Origin: Ailanthus altissimus | Taxonomy: Eukaryota; Streptophyta; Magnoliopsida; Sapindales; Simaroubaceae | NCBI GenBank assembly: GCA_946807835.1 | Contig: CAMPEX010000001.1 | Span: 2,991,001 to 3,055,000, forward strand | Reading direction: 5' to 3' | Length of the DNA stretch: 64,000 nt | Part shown: positions 22,129 to 34,696 of the stretch, in pieces | Layout of the letters: each line of letters opens with the position of its first letter | Numbering within the stretch: the stretch's first letter is position 1 | Position numbers and translations under genes: made by a program | Notes under the pieces: model-generated | Database searches by the model: none | What the model saw: only the letters and a program-made list of their open reading frames with translations | Told to the model about the DNA's origin: nothing

Positions 22129-23167
22129 TGTGACGGAACTCAACACCAAAATGTGGAATTGAACCCTAAGATCTTTAAGATGCAAGTTTGATGAGTATGG
22201 ACCCTTGACTTAACAAGGCAAGAACCAAGACTACAGCTTGATAGAGGACGCCACACCAAGAAACCCAAGAACACTCAAGAATCATAGTGACAAGTCTGGT
22301 TGTTTGAACACCATAAGAATAATTTTGATAAGTTCAAGTTTTTTCAAGAATGAAAGAAGAACATAAAAACTTTCTAATTTTATTTTTTGAATTCTGTATT
22401 GCCTATTCTTTCAATCCCCATGATATTTATAGAGACCACATGGGATGTCAAGTTACAAATTCAAACTTACAACTACCCTCGCACTTAAAGTCTAAAAATA
22501 CAACTAACAATACAACTAACTTACAACAACCCTCACACTCAAAAGTCCACAATTACAACTAACACAACAAATGCAATTACAAAATTCAAACATAATTTCT
22601 ACTAATTTAACAAGCATGTTCTTAAGTTTTGATTTGGAAAGAAAAGTTTTGAATTCCAACAAAGCTGTCAAACTTTACCTATTAAATGTCTGACTTTATT
22701 TCTTAACTTTTTCTAGAAAGCTTAGAAACATGTTCTCGATAAAACTTATTCCAGAATTTGTAAAGCAATTAAACCTCTAAACAAATCTACTTATATCAAA
22801 TTTCAATTTAAAATTAATATCTTGGGCTTTCCAAAGCTGTGTAGATATTTAATTTGACTCTTCTAGAACCTTAATCAAAGTGATTAGGTTTCTTTGAATC
22901 TGATTTGGACTTATTTAAAATGGGTTTGGGCTTATGCTAGGCTTTCATGTGTTTATTATCTCACTGACTTGTTGAATCAGCCCATTTACTGGTTCTGTAA
23001 AACGCTTGGCTCTAAGTCTTGTGGTTAGCCCACTTGGAAAACTTATTGACTCATATGATTACTATCCTTGAGTCCCTCCAAACCCATAAGTCTCATGAGA
23101 ATTTTAAGGCCCACGTGTGAGTTCTTTCTCCTGTATGCGTACAGGCTATGCAACTTCATTTGCATCA
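22129..23167 (-). repeat. gypsy 5' LTR (CRM-like)
   Basis: Minus-strand LTR. Left side starts TGTGACGGAACTC, right end placed at GCATCA (23167), which is approximate. Aligns with the plus-oriented LTR 18632-19399 over the GTAACTTGACATCCCATG...CTCTATAAATA region, where TATAAATA could be a TATA box (about 22430). A decayed pol tail with LRAKRFTEPVNGLI is readable in 23050-22930. No target duplication seen. Confidence 0.65.
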
Positions 23168-23580
23168 ATATTTAGTAAAACTTATATATCAGCTCAAATT
23201 ACTATGCTTTTATTGATTTGGTGAATTTCAAGGCATTTTGTTTCACGATGAAAAGTTGTTAACACAAGTAGAGGACGTTACTTTTTATGAAAACATATAT
23301 TTTGGTTCAAAACACAAATTTGTTGTTTTGATAACTTTGACCAAGTTTTGGAAAGACACATTTTGCGGTGAAAATTTAGGTTGATGTTTTTTTAATAAAA
23401 TATATTTTGGACCAGAACACTGTATAGGTGTTTTTTGGAGAGTTTTGAGCAATTTCATTTCGTGACAAAATGTTCGTTATGCAAAATGTGTTTGTGATTT
23501 TTCTATGAACACTTGCACTTTGGTTCAGAATACCATGTTGGTTATTTGGGTACTTTGAATAACATTGACTAAGGCATGAA
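23168..23580 (-). repeat. diverged ~120 bp tandem repeat, inverted segment
   Basis: Reiterated blocks such as TTTTGGTTCAGAAYACCATGTTGGT and CATTTCGTGACAAAATG recur at intervals of very roughly 110-130 bp. They are the reverse complement of the repeat at 31029-31490 and 47317-47801. Bounded left by a gypsy LTR and right by another LTR. Confidence 0.65.
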
Positions 23581-24370
23581 TGATGTGAATCACATAAAGA
23601 AAAGTGAGGTCTGATGCTTAATTAGGTTCCTTTGTGATCATTCTAATTTAAATTCACAAAACAAACAAAAATGAGGACACTGAGTCGTTATCTATAAATA
23701 GATAAGAACCAAAGATATAAGAAATTAGGATAGACGTAACACTCACAAAAGATGAGAAAGATTGTGAGTGATAAGACAAGGATGAACACCATAAGATATT
23801 ATTTTGATTAGTTCCGAAAAGTTCCTTGAAGAACTAAGAGAAAACTCTCACTAGTATTAATGTTAAAACTCTGAATTCTCCTTAGGGTTACATGGCCTTA
23901 TATACTCAAATTTACCAAGAGCATTAAAGAAAAATGAAATCCTAGGTCATAGTAGGAATTGATTACAAAAAGATGAAATATATAACAAGCATATTAAAGA
24001 ATTAGATAATCATGTATCCTTATTTCTAAATATAACTTAAGAATAAAAAAGAAAATAAGATCTAATAAAGCTACGTGTACAATAATGTATACGGTGATGC
24101 ATAAACAGTAATGTCGGATCTTCTTTTCTAAATTGATATGCATCGAATTTTGTTCTTTATAAAATTACTCTAAATCACTTAAAGAAAGTTAAATAACATT
24201 AAAAGGGCATTGATCCTCTTGAACACTCAATATTTTTAGAATTGGCCAGCCCTATTCATTTCATACAAATGAATAATATAAATCATTCATTCAAACTTTA
24301 CGCAATCACAACTAACCCCCACCAATAGGGTTCCTATTGTGATTATCAGCGTATTTGAATGATCACATCA
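23581..24370 (-). mobile_element. gypsy solo LTR (form D-like)
   Basis: 790 bp with inverted termini TGATGTGA and TCACATCA. The left part matches the LTR ends at 39566 and 54574 (blocks AAAGTGAGRYYTGATG, ATAAGAACCAAAGATATAAG, GTGAGTGATAAG). No pol tail was recognised. Flanking pentamers ATGAA and TGTTA do not match, so the insertion may have been altered after integration. Confidence 0.7.
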
Positions 24371-24658
24371 TGTTATGACAATTATAGAAGTATATTACAA
24401 CAAAACAAGTCAAAACATTAAAAATAAAAAAAATTCTATAATAATGCGGGACGCGACATTCATCAAAGATGGGCTGGGCGCTGCAGCGCCTAGGCCAGCC
24501 CAGTGGGTACAATCATTGAACCTTAAAGGCCTATAAGGGATGAGATCCCAGGTTCAACATGGTTTGGGGTCATGCATGAGATTTAATTTTGTGTTAGGAT
24601 GCCAGTGGCTGTAAGGTGTCATCCAGCTAGTGGACCAAGGTGTTGATGGGTCTCACAC
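24371..24658 (+). other. unassigned, with a copia-leader-like GC-rich piece
   Basis: Contains GGGCTGGGCGCTGCAGCGCC (24470-24489) within a near-palindromic GC-rich stretch, resembling the GC-rich leader of copia element A at about 5030. The rest (to 24658) is unrecognised. It may be a leader remnant fused to the following LTR by deletion. Confidence 0.4.
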
Positions 24659-27600
24659 ACTCTATCAATTTGTGCTTACGTGCTATCCCTTTTGTGTATA
24701 AATATTTGCTTTATGTTTATACTATTATGATTTCAATATATCACTAATTATTTTATAAATATATGGTAAGATGCTTGTTCGTTTTAGACATTGTATGATC
24801 TGAAAGAGTTTAGATCAGAACTAAGAGTTAGAAACGCTAAAAGATATAAATGCTAAAAGTTAGCACTAATAAGAGTTACCAGGTTATAAGAATTAACGAA
24901 ATCTAAAATATCAGAGTCTTATCTGAAATTGGACAAAGACCTAAGAATATATTAGTAATGACATAGTTGCAAAATAGTTGCAAATGGTGCTAAGAAATGT
25001 TATTATACAAATATGTTCTTAAACGTAATGTTCCTGATCTATCTTTACTAATGCTGGTCTGTTAGTAAAGACCTTATTATATATATAGATCGGTGTATGT
25101 CTATATCTGGATGGTCCAGATGGTTAGTCTTAGTAGACCATGAGTTTAGTGGAAACTCGTATAGAGATACAAGTATTCAGTAAGGACTGAATATTAAACA
25201 GACTCACAAAGATCTCCAATAAACATCTTATAAAGCTATCAATAGAGGATCTTTCGAGTTAAGTGGTATTCGTGGTCCTTAAACCCGAGTACCACGGTGG
25301 ACTTGTGAGTGATCCACCATATTTTAGTTTCACACATGTCAGATACCTTTTATGGTCTGACCACTGGGTGTCACTGGGTATGGTCCAATGCTCATAGAGT
25401 CTGCTGTGTATAGATATGGGATCCATCAACTCAATTGGCTGAGTAAAATATCCTGAAACTCCAAGATTATATTTCAAAAAGTCTTATGGCCATAAGCAGA
25501 AATACCCAAAAAATTAGTTTTATCCTCGGGGTAAATAATATCATAAAAGTGTTTACGGATATTATTTATTGAGATACAAATCTAGAGATAAGTTTATGAT
25601 TGAGCATGTGGAGACTTGATGGTGTTGATCTATATCTCCACTCTTCTAGGATATCTATGATAGAAGGATTATATGAATATATTATACCTCAACTTGTATG
25701 GTCTAATGCGACATTTTGTAATATCCGTAACGTGTATGGAACATTGTTCACGGACGTATGAAATAGTTTCATATGACAAATCGGGCATGGACCTAGAGAG
25801 TTTCACAATATGAAGTGTATTCATTGTGCACTGGGTAGCGAATTGGATTGAATAATTAATCCAACAAATTTCAGCAAAGTGATATATGTTTCAAGGTTCC
25901 TTATATTATACACTTGTCAATGCTTGAATGTAAAATATATTATTGGTTTATAAGAGTTTTTGACCAATAAAAAATTGACAAGTGGCACAATCTTGCTCCA
26001 TAAATGATTTACCATGTATTTACCTTGCTTGGTAAATATATATAAGGTAAATGTAATTATTCAAAATAGTTTTGAATTTTTAATAATCTATTTATTAATA
26101 AAATTATTATTATTAATTGAAATAAGTGGCAAACACCATTTAGTAATGGAGTAAGCACTTGTTATTAATAATAAGCATTATTGGCCACTTCGAAATTGTT
26201 AAATGGTGCACTTGTGAAGTGGTGTTACCACTTAACATTGTTTAATTGCCATTAACCCTCTAACAATTGATTCATACGGATGAATCAATTTGTTAGGTGA
26301 ATTTACATGTTTGATTATTGTTTGTAATGAAAAACATAGCTAAGTGGTGGTGGAGCACTAAGAGAATTAATCATTTTTACATTAAACCAAAATTAAAAGA
26401 GTTCAATTTTTGTGTAAGAGAGAGTGAATGATTCGACAATTGAGAGAAGAGAGAATTAAGAGAATTGGCTAAGTGTTTCTCAAAAGGTTGAGAGAGTTTG
26501 CAAAGGCTAACGAAGGTTCATAACAAAAAGTTGTGAGGAACTAAAGAAAATATTGAATTCTTCTCATCTTTTGCTAGTATTCGTGACTGCCATTCTAGCT
26601 TCACAATCCCACCCGTTTCAGTTGTGAACTAGAATTGTGCAACGAAATACTTTAAGGTAAGCTCAATAAATTGAAGCTTGGAGTTGTTGAAGAATTGTAA
26701 AGCTACCTTCAAAACTAGGTAGGTTGATAAGGGAAAAATTGTTATATATTTTCTCATGTTTTTATTATTGATATTTTATTGTTTTATGAGAATAGATGAC
26801 TATTTATGTGTTTTATTGTTATTTATAGGGACTTGAACGAAATTTAAAGAAAGAATGTAAAAGGAGTGAAAACAGGGACTAGAATGCAAAGTTTTCAAAG
26901 TATGTGTCCATCGCCCCAGCGCCAAGAGGATTATCGCCCCAGCTTCGGAATAGTGATCGAAATAAGAAAAACGACCTGTTTAAGTTGCATCTGGCGCCCC
27001 AGCGTCAGACCTTCATCGCGCCAGCGATATTACAAAGCCTCAGCGCCATAAACCCACTGCTCCAGCGGTGAAGCCTTTTTCACGCGTCTTCCCAGCGACA
27101 ACTGCATAGCGCCCCAGCGGTAGCGTGATTCCTAGTCTGATGAGAATTGAGATTTTCAAGCTCATATCAATCCCTATAAAAAGCCACCCGTTCCCAGCCT
27201 TCAAGAATCATCCAAGAGCAACCTAGTGCTATTCAAGAACACCAAAAATACAGAGCACGAGTCTTGGAGAGTAATAGGAGTTTAATTGAAGCAACTTTAA
27301 AGAGAGATTCAAGGCGTTCTTCGGCATCAAGAGTATCTTAGGCAGCGCAATTAAGAGCAATTCGACATCTATATTGGTTTGCTATTGATTGTATTATCAT
27401 TTATTCTTATTTTTACTGCTGTTCTCTTATAGCCATGAGCTAAACTTATTTTCTAGGGTTAATATTTGAACTCAATATGTGTGGTTAATTGTCATATCTT
27501 TAGAATATTTAATAAACTTAGTTCTTTGATATTTAAATTACTTGATCTTAAAGCTTCAATATATCTGGCCAATATATGGTGAATGAGTTGGTAATATTAT

Positions 27601-28374
27601 TGATAAACTCGAAAGAGGAATCATAATATTTAGACCTAGGTAATTTAATGCATGATTGTAGAGTAACATTCAATGTTGCATATGCAAGTTTCAATTTAGG
27701 ATAAGAATATACCTAATTGGCATGTATAATCAATAAGACCTAATCTTAATGAATCTTAATTTATTACAAGTACCATAGGAATATAGGTATTTGGTAACTT
27801 AATGTATACTTGCATGACCTGGGAAGAGGCTTGTGAATACATTAGTGTCTTGATCAATAACAAAGACTAAAGGAGTTAAATATTAGAAGGTTAATCATTA
27901 GAAAATATATTGAGGGATAGTATTAATCCTAAGTTTTTTCTATATTGCTATCACTTAAATCTCTTTGCATTGTGCCTTTGTCTTTATATTTTCTACATTC
28001 ATTCTTAGATTTTTATTTTTTTGAATAATTATTAGGAAGACATAATTTTAGTAATTGGTTAAAAAGAAGAAATTATCCCTGTGGATTCGACATCCGACTT
28101 ATTTAATCTCTTTATTACTTGCATACGATAGTGTATACTTGTACTTAATTTTATGATATAGAAATATTGCATCATAGGTCATTTAGTTACAATTCATTTT
28201 ATATCATGCATGTAAAAATATATATGAGATATATATATATGTGCTTGAATGATCATACATGAATATATATGCTTAAGTATGTTATATAGTGTATATCATG
28301 TATGAATACTTCCGCTGCATATTTAATTTTTAAAATTATACGTATCTATACACATCACATACCAAATCACAACA
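24659..28374 (+). mobile_element. copia LTR interrupted by a Tat-like solo LTR
   Basis: Copia LTR of the large family: the TTTGTGCTTACGTGCTATCCC block is at 24669, the conserved middle block near 25730, and the 3' part resumes at 28180 after the inserted LTR, ending near CACAACA (28374). The first ~8 bases are degenerate, so the left boundary is approximate. The right side meets the ~120 bp tandem repeat; the left side does not, so the left junction is rearranged or deleted. Confidence 0.75.
26725..28174 (+). mobile_element. Tat/Athila-type gypsy solo LTR
   Basis: 1,450 bp, starts TGATAAGGG and ends TTGCATCA, flanked by perfect 5-bp duplications TAGGT (26720-26724 and 28175-28179) inside the copia LTR. 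Near its 3' end the block CCCTGTGGATTCGACATCC is the sort of sequence seen at the 3' ends of Tat/Athila LTRs. Around 26911-27123 it holds eight copies of a CAGC(G) motif in a GC-rich island. No protein coding. Confidence 0.85.
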
Positions 28375-28478
28375 ATAGTGTTATGGGCCAAAATAAAAGT
28401 TTTCATTGAAAATTAACCACCTCAAAAGTTATAAAACCATGATGTTCTGAACCAAAATATAAGTTATTATAGAAAAGT
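28375..28478 (+). repeat. ~120 bp tandem repeat segment
   Basis: About one repeat unit between two copia LTRs: contains AGTGTTATGGGCCAAAATA, then a second start GATGTTCTGAACCAAAATA 66 bases later. Same orientation as the segments at 31029, 32215 and 47317. It continues directly into 31029 if the intervening solo LTR is removed. Confidence 0.7.
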
Positions 28479-31028
28479 TGTTAGGATTTGTGCTTATGTG
28501 CCATCCCATTATATATAAATATATAATGATAGTATTTATACAATTATTATTTCTAATAAAATCGTTAATATTATTTATCATTAAAATGGTAAAATGCTTG
28601 TAACGTTTCAGACATTGTATGATCTGAAGGAGTTCAGATATAGTCTAAAGGAGTTAAATCAGTGCTAAGAGTTAACAACACTAATAGTTATAAATACTAA
28701 AGTTAGTGATGCTAAGAATTAGCATGCTCATATAGTTAGCAAAATCTAAAGAATTAGAGCCTTGTCTGAAATGAGACAATGAACTGAGAATATATTAGTA
28801 ATGACATAGCTGCAAGGAGTTGCAGATGGTGCTGGGAAATGTTATTATGCAAGTATGTTCTCAAACACAATGTTCCTAATCTAATTTCATCGATGCGAGT
28901 CTATCGGTGAAACCCATTAATATAGATTAGTGTATGTCTATATCTGGATGGTCCAGATGGTTAGTCTTAACAAAACATGAGCTTAGTAAAAAGCTCGTAT
29001 AGAGATACAAGTATTCAGTAAGGAGTGGATATTGAACAGTCTCACGAGGACCTCCAATAGACATCTCATAAAGCCGTCAATGGTAGGTCTTGTGAGTGAT
29101 CCACCATACTTTGGTTCCACACATATTAGAAACCTTTCATGGTCTGACCGTTGGGTATGGTCCGATGCTCATGGAGTCCGGTGTGCGTAGATATGGGATC
29201 CATCAGCTCATATGAGTGGGTTGTATATCATGATGCTTCGAGATTATATTTTTGAAAGTCTTGTGGCCGCAAGCATAAACCTCAAAAAATATATTCTGGA
29301 GGAATTACAATATCACAAAAGTGTTTGTGGATATTGTTTAATGAAATATAAATCTAGAGATAAGTTCATGGTTGAGCAAATAGAGATTTGATGGTGATGA
29401 TCTGTATCTCTGCTCTTCAAGGATATAAATTGATGGAAGGATTATACGAATATGTAATAACCTCAACTTGCATGGTCTAACACGCTAATTTGTAATATCC
29501 GTAACATGTGTGTGTGGTTCACGGATGTATGGAGGAGCTCCATATGACAAATTAGGTGTGGACTTATAGAGTCTCACAATATGAAGTGTACCGCGCACTG
29601 GGGTAGCGGATTGGATTGAATTAATTCGATCTAATAAATTTCAGCAAAATAGAATAATTATTTCGGGATCGAGGGATTAAATTAATTCGATTTAATAAAT
29701 TTCAGCAAAATAGAATAATTATTTCGGGATCCCTCGAGATGTACATTTGTCAAGATTTAATTGTTAAGTACATCATTTAATTAATTAACAAAAGTTATTA
29801 ACTAATAGGATGGTGACAAATGGCAAGATCTAAGCCCTTCATTTTGTTTCATGATATATTTATTAAATAATACAAAAATAGTTTTTGTTTTATTTGATAA
29901 TATTATTAACAAAAGTTGTTAACCAATAGAATGGTGACAAATGGAAAAATCTAAACCCTTCATTTTATATCTTGATATATTAATAAATAATACAAAAATG
30001 GTTTTTGATTTATTTAATTATATTAATTAAATAATCAAAAATTAGTTTTTGATTTATTTATTATATACATATAATTTATTGCATTAATTTTGTTTAAATG
30101 AATTTAATATTTGGCCATTATGAATGGTGGAGGATTTCTTTATATTACATGTATTAAAGCAAGCCATTAAATGAATTTTATTCATTTTGTTTGTAATAGT
30201 TGGCCGGCAATTTCTTAGCTAATGGGTGAAACACTTCTTAATATAATGATAATGTTTCATCCATTATGAAAGTGGTGAAAGCAATTGAATTTTTTATGGT
30301 AAAAAATTAAAACAAAACAAATGAAGAGAAAACAAGAATTCATTCATTCTTGTGGATGAAAGAATTCAACAAGTTCAAGGGAGAGAGGGAGAAAAATTGC
30401 TTGGTCTCATTTTTCCTTTCAAGGAATTGAAGGAATACAAGGTGAAATTATTTTGTAATTTTTCAGATTTTCTACATGTTTAGAAAAATTGTAAATGACA
30501 ATAGAGAAAAATAATTCTTGTTGTGTTAGTAAGGAGTTATTAACAAGAACAAAATAAAACTTCATCTTCCTCTCCTTTTCCATGGATGGCTAAATCATAT
30601 TCATGTTTATGAAACAAGTATATGTATTCAAAGAGGATTGAATACAAATTGCTGAAAATTCTAAAACTAAGCTATCATTCTAGCTCCTTAATCCCACTAA
30701 AAGTTATGGACTAGAATTGTTTAACATACACTTCAAGGTGAGCTCTTCACATGGATTGTTGAAGGACTTGAAGAATTTGTAAAGCTACCTTCATTAGGTG
30801 AGCATTTTACATTATGTTTTTAGTACAATATTGTTCATCATATATATTTTGTATTTTACATATATGTGATATATGTGTTCATAAATGTATAATTGTTATA
30901 CTTACATATATATGTGATATATATGTTGAATTTGTTAAAATGGGTATATATGTAACATGCTTCCGCTGTGCATAGTTAATTTTTAAAATTACGTATATAC
31001 TTGTATATCACACACTCGATATCCTAAT
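28479..31028 (+). mobile_element. copia solo LTR (large family), 2,550 bp
   Basis: Starts TGTTAGGATTTGTGC and ends at a degenerate CCTAA(CA). Target duplications AAAAG at 28474-28478 and 31029-31033 restore the interrupted tandem-repeat unit exactly, which fixes both ends. No coding sequence. Longer than its relatives because of two internal tandem duplications. Confidence 0.87.
29612..30023 (+). repeat. two internal tandem duplications in a solo LTR
   Basis: First, a ~61 bp unit repeated twice (AATTAATTCGAT at 29619 and 29680, each followed by the block TTTCAGCAAAATAG). Second, a ~120 bp unit repeated twice (ATTAACAAAAGTT at 29784 and 29904). Neither duplication was noticed in the other copia LTRs. 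Confidence 0.85.
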
Positions 31029-31490
31029 AAAAGTAACTATCTCATTTTGTGTCTTGAACTTTTAGTTTCAAATACTATTTTTTTTTTCGAAAGTTGTTCA
31101 AAAGTTACGAAACAATGAACGCAATGGTCTAAATTGAAATATTTTCATAGTTTTCTATGACCTCAAAAGTTATGAAAACAACCAAAAGTTATGAGAATGA
31201 CCTCAATTTGTGTCAAGAACATTTGGTCACAAATTGTTTTTTTGAGAACTTGTTCAACAGTTATAAAAACAACCAACAGAAGTGTTCTAAGCCAAAATTA
31301 AAATTCTCATAGTGAAGTAATGACCTAAATTTGCCCACGATCTTCTCATCATGAAAAAAAAAATTATTAAAACTCACCAAAACAAAAACAATTTGGTATT
31401 CTTAGCCAATTATAAGTTTTCATAGAAAAAAAACCACTTAATTTTGCATTACAATCTTTTTGTTGCGAAAACTTTTTTTTTTTAAACTTG
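31029..31490 (+). repeat. ~120 bp tandem repeat segment
   Basis: Recurring AATGACCTCAATTTG-type block at 31196 and 31319, and a variant near 31431 (spacing 123 and 112), with intervening blocks GAACTTGTTCAA, AGTTATRAAAACAACC and AGTGTTCTAAGCCAAAAT. Units are strongly diverged from each other. No coding. Confidence 0.78.
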
Positions 31491-32214
31491 TGATGAGAGC
31501 AAAGCTAACAAATGGAATGCAGATCCTATTCAACTTTCAATTGGTCCAGTTAAAAGGGCATAAGCTAAAAGGTTTAAGGAAACTCTCAATGAACTGATTT
31601 AAAACATTTAGGCTGAGGTGAATTCAAGGAGACCCAAGAAAACTCTAAATTGATAAGTACTCAATTTTTACTCATCAAGTGTTGGGGGACATGATGGACA
31701 TTTCATTAATGACCATTACATTTTTAGAAGCAATTAAGAAGTAGTTCAAGTTACCAGTAGCAGCCCATGTGATGAGAAGCCTACAATTGCGTTTATGATA
31801 ATAGTTGCACTGTTTAACACTATGTTTAAAATATAAAGCCTTAATTATTGGTGGTAGTTGGTAGTTAGTTATTTCAAGCTGTCATAAATGTTGTAATAAA
31901 TACTGGTCTTCTAAGTGTTTATTATAAAAACATGAGGGATGAGAGGAAAGGATTCAATAATTTGATTAAGAAAATTCTCTTTGATTCTTTTAGAACTCTT
32001 TGAACTTATCAGAACAATTTCGTAGCGTTCTCGTTCGACTTATTAATCAAACCTTCCATAATTGATTGTGGCATCTTCATTATACCAAGGTTCTTGCTTC
32101 AATATAATCAATGGGTGACAATTTCATACAAATCTATTTCTAGACTATCTTAGAATCCCTAACTTGCTCTCTTAATCCCTAACTTGCTCTGTTTCTTAGC
32201 ATGGATCGTATCTA
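31491..32214 (+). mobile_element. gypsy LTR (form E), probably solo
   Basis: Starts TGATGAGAGCAAAGC and carries the decayed pol tail (AKRFKETLNEL, RRPKKTLN) in its first 150 bases. It aligns with the LTRs of gypsy E and with 35974-36820, including the block CATAATTGATTGTGG and TTCATACAAATCTATTTCTAGAC. A 21-base duplication (AATCCCTAACTTGCTCT twice) is at about 32153-32192. The left flank is ACTTG; no clear duplicate is seen on the right, so the right boundary is approximate. Confidence 0.75.
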
Positions 32215-32725
32215 CATACGTAAAAGTCATTAAAACAACAAACATAGTGTTCTAAGACACACTACAAATTTCATATAAAAGTAATGACCTCCATTTGTAT
32301 TACCTCACAAACTTTTTGTTAAGAAAACTATTTTTCTGAAGCTTACTTAATGAGCTCACTTTGCATTTTAGAGATTTTGTTGCTAAAATAAATTAGTGAA
32401 AATACACCAAAACAATATAAACATAATATTCTTATCCAAAATTTAACTTTCATAGAAAAAAATGACTTCAATTTGCATCATGATCTTTTTAACGTGAAAA
32501 ATATTTTCCTAGAACTTGTTCAAAAGGTGTGAAAGGAGATTTAACACTGTATTTTGTGCCAAGATATAAGTTTTTATAAAATTTAAAAAAAAATGACCTA
32601 ACTTTACGTTAATAAATATTTGTCACAAATATTATTTTTTCGTAGCTTGCTCACAAGTTATAAAAACAACTTAAACAATGTTTTGAGATAAAATATCTAA
32701 TTTCATAGAAAAGTAACAAATTCAT
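32215..32725 (+). repeat. ~120 bp tandem repeat segment
   Basis: Blocks of the AATGACCTCMATTTG type at 32283, 32461, 32592 and a last partial one near 32711, giving spacings of 178 (one and a half units), 131 and ~121. Each is followed by a CACAAAC/TTTTTGTT stretch and AAAACAAC. Ends in TTCAT, the target of gypsy F. Confidence 0.78.
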
Positions 32726-33455
32726 TGATGTAGTACAAGCACTGATTGGCTCGCTGTTTTGTTTGTAAAGATGCAAGTGTGTTAATATCGTTCAACAAAA
32801 CAAAAATTGAGATGGCTTAGTATTAACTCAAAATAAACTTTCTGAAAGTTTTTTGTATTTATTTTTTAATTCTGTATCAATGACTTTCTCTCCATGTCTC
32901 AATCCCTATGGTTTATATAGAGACCATTTGGGATCTAGTTACAAATTATAAAGATTATTAAAAAATTCTACAACAAAGAAAATTTAAAATAATATAGAAA
33001 CTAAGTCTAAAAGTACCACTAAAATCAAATTCTAAAATTGCGGCTGGAACTAAAGTCTAAAGTTGCAACAAACCAAAGTAAAAAAATACAACTAATGTTG
33101 CAAAGTTCAATCTTGATTTATACTAATTCAAAACAACAAGCTCTTAAGTTTTGTATTGACAGCTAAAATCTTCAATCCATGCTTGTTGTCAAGATTTGAT
33201 CCAACAACTATTGCCTAACTCACCTTCTTTTTTTACATTAACTTTCTTTAGAACCTTTAATTTGTTGAGTTCATTAGTTTGTCACTAGCTCCTATAATAG
33301 ACTTACTATTTTCTTCTAAGTGTTCTTATCACATGTGTTGATGCTGGTGATTTGGGCTATTAATAACTTCTTGTGACAATGCCAAGGTTTGATTGTAATG
33401 TCCCCCACTACTATTGTGTCACAATGTATTGGTCCAATCATGACATCCTCTATCA
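32726..33455 (-). repeat. 3' LTR of gypsy F
   Basis: Left end TGATGTAGTAC, right end TATCA (minus strand start TGATAGAGG). Preceded on the minus strand by the purine-rich AAGTTGAGGAGAA. Aligns with 46630-47316, for example at GGTTTATATAGAGAC and GATTTGATCCAACAACTAT. TATATAGAG could be a TATA box on the minus strand. Confidence 0.82.
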
Positions 33456-33906
33456 TTCTCCTCAACTTGGAGTGAATTCATTATCGAGTGATCATACAAG
33501 TTTTCCCCAGATTTACAATGGTTTTGTCACGCTTAACATGGCCACTAGATTTGCCCGAATTCACCTTCTAAATGAGTTTGTCACGCAAAGAACTCTTGGG
33601 AATGGCAAATCAGTTTCCTTTAAATAAGTAGTTGTCATGAACAACAAAATCACCTATTGGTCATTTCAATAAGTATTCCCAAATCTGTCGGAAATCTTTA
33701 CCTCTTTCATAAAGCTCATTAAGTTGTTCAAAACCTAGAATTTGAACATCAAGAGAAATTAGCACAAATGCTTGATTACTCAAAGGATCAACTACTCAGT
33801 TAGCAACACCAGTTTTTATTTCTACAAAATAACATCATCAAATATCTCAATGTAGGTTGCCTATCTGGATAACATTTGGTTCATATGCTTATGATAACAA
33901 AAGTGT
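33456..33906 (-). pseudogene. gypsy F RNase H end and integrase zinc region
   Basis: Minus-strand frames with stops. From the right: end of RNase H (QMLSRWATYIEIF type block), linker LISLDVQILGFEQLNELYE, then YLFKGN, SLRDKLI and GHVKRDKT, which belongs to the HHCC finger of integrase. The sequence then goes directly to the polypurine tract; the integrase core and C-terminus are deleted. The plus-strand frame 33373-33627 is an antisense shadow. Confidence 0.8.
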
Positions 33907-34696
33907 TGATGTGCATCATGAAGGTTCTAAATCAACTCAAGAAGGTGAGCTGAGCGTAAAGGAGATTTCAGATGGTCCAATAACAAGAGCTAAGGCTAAA
34001 CAGCCTCAAAGGGCCATAAGTAGTCAAATTGGAGCTATTGAAGCTTCTATGGGATTAAAAGCTTGCGATCTAAATGGAAATGAGCTAAATGTGTTTATTT
34101 ATCTTCAATTAGAGATTGGAACGTGATTTAGAGATGTTTGGTGACGTTGAGCTTAAAGAAGCGGCCGAGGGCTTTCTTTCCATGCTATTGGGCTTAATTT
34201 ACTTCTTATATTGCTATGTTTATGTATTTGGGCCATTTTGAACTTGTTTAGCTTTATTTTAAATTGTTAAGTCATATTGGGCTTATTTTGGGCTTTTAAA
34301 GTTAATTAGGTAACATTAGGGTTTTCCCTCATTTTGTAAGCCTATATAAGGCATGTTAAAGTTTTATAGAGGCAGTTGCCTCATTTTGGAATTGAAAGCA
34401 CGAAATAGAAGAGCTATTTCTCTCACAAAATTGTCTTCTCAAGTTTTCTAGCTCTTGAAGACAGTTGGTGACTTATCACTCTTTGATCACCAAGAGTGTG
34501 GTGTTAAACCCTAAATTGATCATTGTGGCATCCATCTGACTTATCAAGGTATCTATTTAGTTCTATCCTCCATCAAATTTACCATTTAATTTTGTTATAA
34601 TTCAACCTAAACACTTAAAGAAAAATAACCAACAAAAGAACCAGATTTTATTCAAATTTTGGAATAATCTATTTTTCTGGAAATCAAGGCACATCA
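33907..34696 (+). mobile_element. solo LTR of the 5708-11122 gypsy family
   Basis: Starts TGATGTGCATCATG, ends CACATCA, with perfect target duplications AGTGT (33902-33906 and 34697-34701) inside the RNase H of gypsy F. Highly similar to the LTR 10416-11122 in the opposite orientation. It keeps the pol tail open to the stop near 34124 (contains GPITRAKAKQPQ). About 81 extra bases (about 34601-34681) not found in the other two LTRs sit 15 bases before its end. Confidence 0.92.

Noticed and set aside
23168..23580. Possible CRISPR-like or regulatory repeat array
   Set aside because: Repeat units are ~120 bp, diverged and lack unique spacers; consistent with a eukaryotic satellite remnant.
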